This document shows positions 1 through 6,290 of a stretch of 12,500 nucleotides of DNA, one piece after another. Origin of the DNA: Trachelipus rathkii (taxonomy: Eukaryota; Arthropoda; Malacostraca; Isopoda; Trachelipodidae); contig JABUQX010118729.1 of assembly GCA_015478945.1 (NCBI GenBank), positions 1 through 12,500 of the forward strand, read 5' to 3'. The notes under the pieces were generated by a model. It was not told the origin of the DNA. It was given only the letters and a program-made list of their open reading frames with translations, and ran no database searches. Positions within the stretch are counted from its first letter, which is position 1. The number at the start of each line of letters is the position of its first letter. Made by a program: the position numbers and the translations under genes.

Positions 1-147
1 AAAAGCCTATAGATTTTCTTCTTTTATTATGCAATTTCACCGATATTTAATATTGTTTAATATGTCTCAAAATTACAACCTTGAATGGTTAAATACTAAT
101 ATAAAAACAGAAGTTGAAGCTAAAATTTTTGTAATTTTATTATATAA

Positions 148-150
<3 letters not shown>

Positions 151-210
<60 letters not shown>

Positions 211-220
211 TATATATATA
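151..220. repeat. (TA)n microsatellite
   Basis: Near-perfect TA dinucleotide tract with one AA interruption near 206. The surrounding bases 1-480 are AT-rich and carry no credible coding signal; the apparent reading frame here is only Ile-Tyr repeats from the microsatellite. Confidence 0.97.
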
Positions 221-496
221 AATAAATATAACAATTTATCTATATAAAAAAATATACATCTAAGACTAGAGGTTGTTTTTCTCATTAAATAAGCTTTGCG
301 CTTTTAAGGGCAAGGAGTTCATCTTTAATAAAATAAATTGCCATTTCATTCATTTTTTTAACCTAAATAAATTCACATGAACTAAATAAGTTGAATTTTT
401 TTTTACCCTAATCATGAAAAATTTAAACAAGATTGTAAATACTTAACCTAAAATTTTATGACTCAGAAAAAGCGAGCCATTAAATCGCTACGAACT

Positions 497-1376
<880 letters not shown>

Positions 1377-1395
1377 AATATTGCTATATTGATAT

Positions 1396-1517
<122 letters not shown>

Positions 1518-1535
1518 TAGTATAGAAAACGATGG

Positions 1536-1597
1536 TACCACCCCACCCCCTCATTTCACTCGAAGGAGCTACCACCCCACCCCCCTCATTTCCCTCG
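1536..1597. repeat. 34-bp tandem duplication, C-rich
   Basis: Two adjacent copies of a unit starting TACCACCCCACCCC and ending CTCG (1536-1562 and 1570-1597), 34 bases apart, differing by one extra C and one substitution. The C-rich composition stands out from the AT-rich surroundings. The small plus-strand reading frame over it (1532-1726) has no recognisable protein features and is not called. Confidence 0.8.
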
Positions 1598-1803
1598 GAG
1601 ATATCCTGGAAGACTCTTTTTTCCAGTTTTCTTTATCGCTTGCTTCATTCTACTATAGTTACCCAAATTATATTTTTAGAGTGCTTCTGTTTTCTTTCAA
1701 CAATAAAAAGAAAATATAATTTTTAGGAGTAACTTTTTTTAAAAATTCTATTTCAGTCAAAGATTAAACTCATAGCGAATGTGACTGTCTGAGGGGAAAA
1801 AAA

Positions 1804-1834
1804 GTCGCGCACGCTACCACTGCGCTACGAATGC
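1804..1834 (-). other. tRNA-like 5' half (A-box module)
   Basis: On the minus strand the sequence reads GCATTCGTAGCGCAGTGGTA followed by GCGTGCGCGAC, which looks like the acceptor/D-arm part of a tRNA and contains a good RNA polymerase III A box. No convincing B box (GGTTCGAATCC type) follows at the right distance, so it is not a complete tRNA. It is best explained as a tRNA pseudogene fragment or the head of a tRNA-derived SINE. Confidence 0.4.
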
Positions 1835-1909
1835 AATTGACTAAAGCTTTGCAGAAGTTATATTTATACTTATAAATATAAATGTTTGATATTCGTAGAG
1901 GTGATCATT

Positions 1910-1976
1910 ATTTTCTAATAAATTAGAAAATGAGAAGTTTACCGTCTCTATTTTATATTTTATATATAATAGAGAC
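1910..1976. repeat. Two adjacent perfect palindromes
   Basis: ATTTTCTAAT-AA-ATTAGAAAAT at 1910-1931 is a perfect inverted repeat. GTCTCTATT at 1944-1952 pairs with AATAGAGAC at 1968-1976 across an AT-rich spacer. They could form two neighbouring hairpins. No gene adjoins them, so a regulatory role cannot be assigned. Confidence 0.6.
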
Positions 1977-2257
1977 AATATTGAGTTTTACAAAACAATT
2001 TATTTCTTCTTTTTTTATGGCTAACTTGATTTATTTATTTTTATTTTCCATCTTATTTTCAACTGAGATTTTGCTGAAAGCTTCTTTAGTTATCATCAGA
2101 TAATATATCCACCATCTCCTTCTGAGAAGCCATTGTGCCAAACTGATTGAAGTCCTTAATTGTCTTATGCAATGAAATGATGAAGCATTCTAGAATGTTC
2201 TAAAAATTAATAAAAGAGAATATATAAAGCTATACAAATATAACTTCTGAGAAACAT

Positions 2258-2342
2258 ATCTTATCTTGATTGCTTCGTAACCGAGTGGTTTGAGCGCTAG
2301 ACTCCGCTTTCGGAGGTCTCGAGTTCTAATCTAAGATAGGAT
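2258..2342 (+). other. Degenerate tRNA-like module (Leu/Ser type)
   Basis: The stretch contains an A-box-like TAACCGAGTGGTTTGAGCGC and a B-box-like GAGTTCTAATC, with a strong GC-rich hairpin between them resembling the long variable arm of type II (Leu/Ser) tRNAs. Ordinary seven-base acceptor pairing at the expected place fails. Instead a 10-bp stem forms between 2258-2267 and 2333-2342 (one G-T pair), enclosing the whole module. The anticodon arm seems to be missing or replaced. It is probably a pseudogene or tRNA-derived SINE head and not a working tRNA. Confidence 0.4.
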
Positions 2343-2412
2343 CTTTTTTTCAAGAAAATTAAAAAATAGAACATTTTAAAAGCAGTAGAACTTCCAAATT
2401 TTTATCTTTAAT

Positions 2413-2484
2413 GTGTCTCTAGCCGAGTGGGTTGAGTAACGACTTCCCATGCTATACTGTGTAGTTTGAATCCTGGTACCATCG
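2413..2484 (+). other. Degenerate tRNA-like module
   Basis: An A-box-like TAGCCGAGTGGG at 2420 and a B-box-like AGTTTGAATCC at 2463-2473 lie about 43 bases apart, as in a 72-base tRNA. Acceptor and T stems do not pair well, so function as a tRNA is unlikely. It begins 70 bases after the previous tRNA-like module on the same strand and lies just upstream of the palindromic tandem array. Confidence 0.4.
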
Positions 2485-2514
2485 TTCCTTTTTAAGAGAG
2501 AACTGTAATGTTGG

Positions 2515-2665
2515 TTTGCACTACTAGTGCAAAAATATAATAAGGATGATAACATTACTTTGCACTACTGGTGCAAAAATATATTAAGGATGATAACATT
2601 ACTTTGCACTAGGTGGTGCAAAAATATAATTAGAATGATAATAACTTTCCACTAGGTGGTGCAAA
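2515..2665. repeat. Tandem array of four palindrome-bearing 43/44-bp units
   Basis: Units begin at 2515, 2559, 2603 and 2646 (spacing 44, 44, 43). Each opens with an inverted repeat: the first is perfect, TTTGCACTA-C-TAGTGCAAA (2515-2533), and later copies drift (one mismatch in the second, TAGGTG centre in the third and fourth). Between palindromes is a conserved AT-rich linker with AAGGATGATAACATTAC. The layout is iteron-like and lies about 230 bases upstream of the first virus-like gene. It could be a viral regulatory or replication repeat, or simply a minisatellite. Confidence 0.85.
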
Positions 2666-2898
2666 ATATATAAGAATAGTAATAATAATTATTATTATGT
2701 TCAAAATATTTTATTTATTTTTAGCGCTTAATAATATTGCCAGAATTTCATTCAATCTATGATTAAAAACAGTTTTCAATATGATTGTTAAGACATTCGC
2801 TTTAGCAGTTTATTAATTACTTAGAAGATATTTTTAAAAGTGGCTTGGTAAAAAGAAAAAATGAAAATTGACTTATAATAAAAAAATCTTTAATAAAT

Positions 2899-3502
2899 AT
2901 GGAGATATTAATTGAACTTTATGGTAAAAAGTATTCAGTTATTGGAGGATGTTTGTTTAAAGGAGACATTCCATTACCTTGTTCATCTTGTAACAGTCAT
3001 CAAACAGATATGGTTCAGGATTGTGAACAAATCTATAATTTTTGTAGGACTTGTAAAGAATTGATACAAAGTTCTAAATATGAATATGACTGTTACAAAT
3101 ATAAAATTCAGTACAAAAATCGTAATTGTGATTATAAACCTTATCATTCGCAATATACACAAAACAATAATAATAAACCATTAAAATATTCACCAAGAAT
3201 ATATTTAGAGAAAGTTATTGAAAAATATTACAAAAACAATGAAGATATAAAGAAGAATTATGATAAATTATTAAATCTCAACGATAATTTAGAAGAGACA
3301 TTTCAACAGGAGATAAAGAATTTCAAAAGAAAAAATTCATTTAATGTTCATTTTAAAATTTATAAATTGCTACAATTATGCGGTGTCAAATGTAATATAT
3401 CTTATTTTCAGAAAGTTTCTAATAAAAGAAATTACATTAAATGAATACAATGAAATGTGGAAGAAAATATGTGATATTAACAAATGGGATTTAATCAAGT
3501 AA
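2899..3502 (+). pseudogene. VLTF3-like viral late transcription factor, frameshifted
   Basis: An open frame runs 2899-3444 (181 aa). Near 3408-3414, at a TTTT run, the protein signal moves to the next frame and ends at the TAA at 3500-3502, giving about 200 residues. The N-terminal third has paired cysteines (CSSC at about 28-31, FCRTC at about 48-52), consistent with a zinc ribbon. The C-terminal part has RKNSFNVHFKIYKLLQL and, in the second frame, MWKKICDINKWDLI. Both resemble the end of the poxvirus VLTF3-like family, found in nucleocytoplasmic large DNA viruses and relatives. That family controls transcription of late genes. The middle is shorter than in poxviruses. It converges with the zinc-finger gene, overlapping by eight bases. 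Start ATG at 2899 follows an AT-rich leader. Family assignment is by memory of motifs, not by search. Confidence 0.6.
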
Positions 3503-4024
3503 AAAGGATATGAACATTATATTTAAAAATTTTAAATATAATTTTTTCCTTTTTATTTTTTTGATTCAGTAAATATTTTACTAAGGATATGTAACCGATC
3601 AAGGTTTTTAAATGATTTTCAAATTCTTCAATATTTTCTATATTGAAGAATTTTACATCTAAGAGTCCTTTAATTCTATCAGTATATACATTTGTTTTAT
3701 GTTTATTACTTCTTACATGAATTTTAAAATTTTTAATATTAATATGACAAACTTCACAGTAATTCATATTTTTTATTTTTCCATCATCTGAATCATCATC
3801 TGAATCATCATCATCTGAATCGTCATCATTTTCTTCTTTTATCGAAATACCAGCTAGCTTTATTATTCCTTCTTGAATAACTATATATAGTTATTAATTT
3901 GTCTAAAAAGATCTTTTAATTCTTCGATATCATTACTTGTAAAAGTTTCTAGTTCTAGGAGATCTTTTATTCTTTCGGTATATACTTCATTAATTTTTGA
4001 GATATAATTTTGAAAAGTGTTCAT
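3495..4024 (-). pseudogene. Acidic C2H2 zinc-finger protein, frameshifted
   Basis: The gene starts at ATG 4024-4022, directly below a promoter-like box shared with two other genes. The first 47 codons (MNTFQNYISKI...) end at a stop at 3881-3883 within a short TA run. The adjacent frame continues without a stop through an Asp/Ser-rich acidic stretch (about 3780-3835). It then enters a C2H2-like finger, C-x2-C-x9-H-x5-H (YCEVC near 3755, SNKHKTNV near 3700). The ATG at 3767 is therefore probably internal. The segment VYTxRIKxLL occurs both before the acidic stretch and after the finger, an internal duplication. Small C2H2 proteins of this type are common in Polinton/adintovirus-like and other invertebrate dsDNA viruses. 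Function is unknown; nucleic-acid binding is plausible. The last codons run into a palindrome and overlap the VLTF3-like gene. Confidence 0.65.
3518..3540. terminator. Perfect AT palindrome between convergent genes
   Basis: TATATTTAAAA at 3518-3528 and TTTTAAATATA at 3530-3540 form a perfect 11-bp inverted repeat with a one-base centre. It lies where the plus-strand VLTF3-like gene and the minus-strand zinc-finger gene end, so a bidirectional 3'-end or termination role is plausible but unproven. Confidence 0.45.
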
Positions 4025-4045
4025 TTATTATAGAGAAAAAAAGTT
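4025..4045 (-). promoter_or_regulatory. Shared promoter-like box, copy 1 (zinc-finger gene)
   Basis: On the minus strand the box reads CTTTTTTTCTCTATAATAA immediately before ATG, giving TAAATG at the start. It overlaps the stop codon of the upstream gene by one base. The same box recurs at 4351-4371 and 5821-5841, in each case directly in front of an ATG. Confidence 0.75.
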
Positions 4046-4350
4046 TATGAAAAATTAATTTGATGATAATCACCACCAATATATTGCATTTGACAATTAC
4101 CTTCATTGAAAAATTTAATTTCCTCATCATTCAATAGATTCACATATCTTCTTGGAAGAAATACATTAGTTACTTCATCCTCTCCTACACGTAGAATTGC
4201 AAACATTGCGAGACCATATTTTGTATTAATTTTTCTAAGTTCAATAATATTATAAATCACATCTTTATTTAAATCAGATAGTTTTGTAGTCTGCACGTAA
4301 CCAGTTGAATAGTTCAAAATTTTTAATAGCTCTGATTTGTTAACACTCAT
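4045..4350 (-). CDS. Small conserved virus-type protein, possible ssDNA-binding (OB-fold) protein
   Basis: An intact 101-residue frame with no visible damage, unlike three of its four neighbours. The central segment IIELRKINTKYGLAMFAIL followed by VFLPRRYVNLL and ending MQYIGG matches my memory of small proteins found near Polinton/adintovirus-like genes in invertebrate genomes. In those, a beta-rich fold ending in a VFLP-R motif is thought to be an OB-fold-like nucleic-acid binder. That function is an inference. There is no signal peptide or membrane segment. Start at 4350 is favoured because the shared promoter box ends exactly at this ATG and because the first codons (MSVN) match those of the fibre-like gene. 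It lies head-to-tail with the zinc-finger gene, 20 bases apart. Confidence 0.6.
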   Translation of the reverse strand: MSVNKSELLKILNYSTGYVQTTKLSDLNKDVIYNIIELRKINTKYGLAMFAILRVGEDEVTNVFLPRRYVNLLNDEEIKFFNEGNCQMQYIGGDYHQINFS

Positions 4351-4371
4351 TTATTATAGAGAAAAAAAGTT
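4351..4371 (-). promoter_or_regulatory. Shared promoter-like box, copy 2
   Basis: Identical to copy 1 over CTTTTTTTCTCTATAATAA and placed directly before the ATG at 4350. Identity with copy 3 continues past the ATG through about four codons, so the repeated unit includes the leader and first residues. Confidence 0.75.
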
Positions 4372-4382
4372 TTCTGTTTTTT

Positions 4383-4766
4383 ATTTTATAGTTTATATTT
4401 ATTTTTGTATCCTCGTTACGAGGCCCCATACATATCTTTCATTATTTTTTTAATTTATTTTTATTTATAAATAAATTAAAAAAAATAGTTAATCTCAATT
4501 ATGGTAAAATTATGTTAAATATAAAGGGTTGGGGAACGCAGCGTTCCCTTATCATAATTTTAACATAATTTATAGAGGTTGGGGGCCGTAGCGGCCCCAA
4601 CCTCTTCATATTTAACGTAATTTTATCATAATTTTATCATAATTTTGAGAGGTGGGGCAGCAGCTGCCCCCACCTCCTTTAAAACGATGGGATCTAACGC
4701 GAGGTGGGGGCCCGTTACGGGCCCCCCATACATATCTTTTATTATTTTAATTTTATAGTTTATATT
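4383..4766. repeat. Pair of 300-bp-spaced direct repeats framing hairpins
   Basis: CCCCATACATATCTTT followed by ATTATTTT occurs at 4424-4448 and again at 4724-4748, exactly 300 bases apart with one mismatch; each copy follows a palindrome centred on CGTTACG. A second repeat, ATTTTATAGTTTATATT, is at 4383-4399 and 4750-4766. Together they bracket the GC-rich hairpin ladder. Confidence 0.85.
4411..4727. repeat. Ladder of five GC-rich hairpins in AT-rich DNA
   Basis: Five inverted repeats stand out. They are CCTCGT-T-ACGAGG (4411-4423), GGGAACGC-A-GCGTTCCC (4532-4548), 4575-4604 (13-bp arms, one bulged G, loop TAG), 4649-4676 (13-bp arms, one bulged C) and 4706-4726 (10-bp arms, one-base loop). 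The second and third are enclosed in a further AT-rich inverted repeat, 4497-4524 with 4606-4633, matching at about 25 of 28 positions. The region lies between the end of the fibre-like gene and the promoter of the 101-aa gene. It may be a transcription end, an origin or packaging-type structure, or nested foldback insertions. The plus-strand frame crossing part of it (4704-4961) is not a gene. Confidence 0.85.
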
Positions 4767-4950
4767 CATTCTTTAATATCCCTCAACATTGTATTCATCA
4801 TAATTTTAATAGTCATCTCCTCATCTCCATTTTTCTTTAGCAAATTTTTTCTTTCCCTTTTCCATCTCCATCTCTCCCATAGGCACCCCTCTATATTTTT
4901 CTATCTTTTCAAATATATCATCCATCGTAATTTTCTTATTCTCAATAGAT

Positions 4951-5820
4951 TCATCTCCTAATATATCTTTTTTCGGAAAGGTCATTCAGATTTCCTAAAT
5001 CGTATTTTAGAAACATTTGAATAGTATGCATAGATTTTTCATTGGTTGTATCACTTGCAGCTTGAAAATTTATGATATCTCCTTCATTAAGATGAATGCT
5101 TTTTATTCTATTAATTCTAAAATCTGTATCACTATGTTTATATATATATCTAAATCTTTAAATTCATCTCCATTGATAAATAACTTCACTAAAATATATC
5201 GATCTTCATCTAGAGATGCTAATGTAATTGTATCTATAAATCCTTCATATGGCATAACATAACCAGTTTTCTTCGAAGATGGTCCTTTCATTCCTAATAC
5301 GAATGGAAACTTTCCTGATTCTAATTTTGAATTTGTTTGAAAAATTATTGTTTCGTAAGCACATGTTTCTCTTTTAAAATTATTTATATTTTTACTAAGA
5401 GTTGAAATCTGTTTTTTAATCGTTTTTAAGGTTTCAAAACCATCTTTTAACAGAACGTTATTGTGCATGTCAAAGAGTTGAGATTTTATTTCTTCAACAA
5501 ATTTTTTAATATGATCACCTTCAGATTGTAATTCAGTTATTGATTTATTCATATTTCCCGTCTGTTTTACCGTTTCACCAACCTTACTTTGTTTCTTTTA
5601 CTAAATTATCTGTATAAAATTTTGTAGTAACATCGTTTTCTTCTCGAGGATTAGCCGCATTTGCCAGCCTTTTATTTTCGATATCAAAATTACCTTCCTC
5701 ATCTAAATATTTAAATCCAATTCCTGACAGTCCTGGAGGTCCTCGAGGTCCTCGAGGTCCTCGCGGTCCTGGTGGTCCACTTCTTGTTAGAGGTCCTTCA
5801 CCAAAGTTATTAACACTCAT
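4951..5820 (-). pseudogene. Collagen-like / coiled-coil fibre-like protein, two frameshifts
   Basis: Read 5820 to 4951, the coding signal crosses three frames. The first part (78 aa) starts MSVNNFGEG, then has about six Gly-X-Y triplets (residues 15-33) and a segment ANPREENDVTTKFYTDN like the DAVTKKYVD element of viral and phage fibres. The signal changes frame near the A-rich run around 5590. It then runs through a helical region (about 5550-5380) to a beta-rich part containing GYVMPYEGFIDTITLASLDE. It changes frame again at a short TA run near 5143-5153 and ends with TGA at 4951-4953. The order collagen stalk, coiled coil, globular end is that of trimeric attachment fibres. A host-binding role is inferred. 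The broken frames suggest a decayed copy, although homopolymer and TA runs are also typical places for sequencing errors. Confidence 0.65.
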
Positions 5821-6229
5821 TTATTGTAGAGAAAAAAAGTTCTTGTAGAATTGAGTGAAAATTTAATTTCAATACGGTTACTCCGAAAAGAACGAATAAA
5901 CACAAATGACCGCAAATAACTTCATTCAATTTTTGTATTTGATACGTTGAATAGACAATATCGCATTGAATATAATTTTCAAATTCAGTCGGAGGTTCAA
6001 CACCGAATGAATCGAAATAATAGCATAAGTTTTTAGAATTTTTAAACCAACATGTCCAATGAGTTCCTGAACCTTTAATTGAATCCAAATTCAAGATTCC
6101 ACATTCCTTTTTATTAGATTTTTTTGAAAGAGCATCTCTCATATAAATTCCTTCAAAGTTTGGAATTTTAAGTTCATTAACGTATTTCATAAGATCATAT
6201 TGACTCAACGCTTTCATCGGAATATTCAA
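5810..6229 (-). CDS. Adenain-like cysteine protease (C5-type)
   Basis: A 139-residue frame with all active-site landmarks of the adenovirus-type maturation protease. It has GTHW with His57, YYFDSFG with Asp73 in the place of the acidic residue, Gln99, and CGHLC with the nucleophile Cys106. The Gln-to-Cys distance of seven equals that of adenain. The N-terminal LSQYDLMKYVNELKIPNFEG and MRDAL also match proteases of Polinton/Maverick and adintovirus elements. It would cleave virion precursor proteins during assembly. The length is shorter than adenovirus protease (about 200 aa) and the C-terminus after CGHLC is brief. The last 11 bases overlap the start of the fibre-like gene. The ATG at 6229 is used because the conserved N-terminal region begins a few codons later. 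The shared promoter box is absent here. No inactivating change is visible. Confidence 0.8.
   Translation of the reverse strand: MNIPMKALSQYDLMKYVNELKIPNFEGIYMRDALSKKSNKKECGILNLDSIKGSGTHWTCWFKNSKNLCYYFDSFGVEPPTEFENYIQCDIVYSTYQIQKLNEVICGHLCLFVLFGVTVLKLNFHSILQELFFSTINEC
5821..5841 (-). promoter_or_regulatory. Shared promoter-like box, copy 3 (fibre-like gene)
   Basis: Same as copies 1 and 2 with one change (CTCTACAATAA for CTCTATAATAA), again ending in TAAATG at the start codon. It lies inside the 3' end of the protease gene, so promoter and coding sequence overlap, as in compact viral genomes. Confidence 0.75.
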
Positions 6230-6234
6230 TTTTT

Positions 6235-6290
6235 GTATGGTTTTAAAAATAAACCCTCGCCAGTTTTCGACGAGGGTATGGTTTTAAAAA
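6235..6290. repeat. Hairpin flanked by 15-bp direct repeats
   Basis: GTATGGTTTTAAAAA is present at 6235-6249 and 6276-6290. Between and overlapping them is a stem ACCCTCG (6253-6259) / CGAGGGT (6271-6277) with an 11-base loop. It lies six bases beyond the start of the protease gene, at the edge of the virus-like cluster. Confidence 0.7.

Noticed and set aside
73..285. Minus-strand 70-residue reading frame rich in Ile-Tyr
   Set aside because: It is a translation of a TA microsatellite; the non-repeat ends show no family features.
2515..2665. CRISPR array interpretation of the palindromic tandem repeat
   Set aside because: The linkers between palindromes are themselves repeated and the context is eukaryotic, so there are no spacers.
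4704..5262. Plus-strand reading frames of 85 and 81 residues
   Set aside because: The first runs through the hairpin region and AT-rich spacer; the second is antisense to the fibre-like gene, whose minus-strand protein features are convincing.
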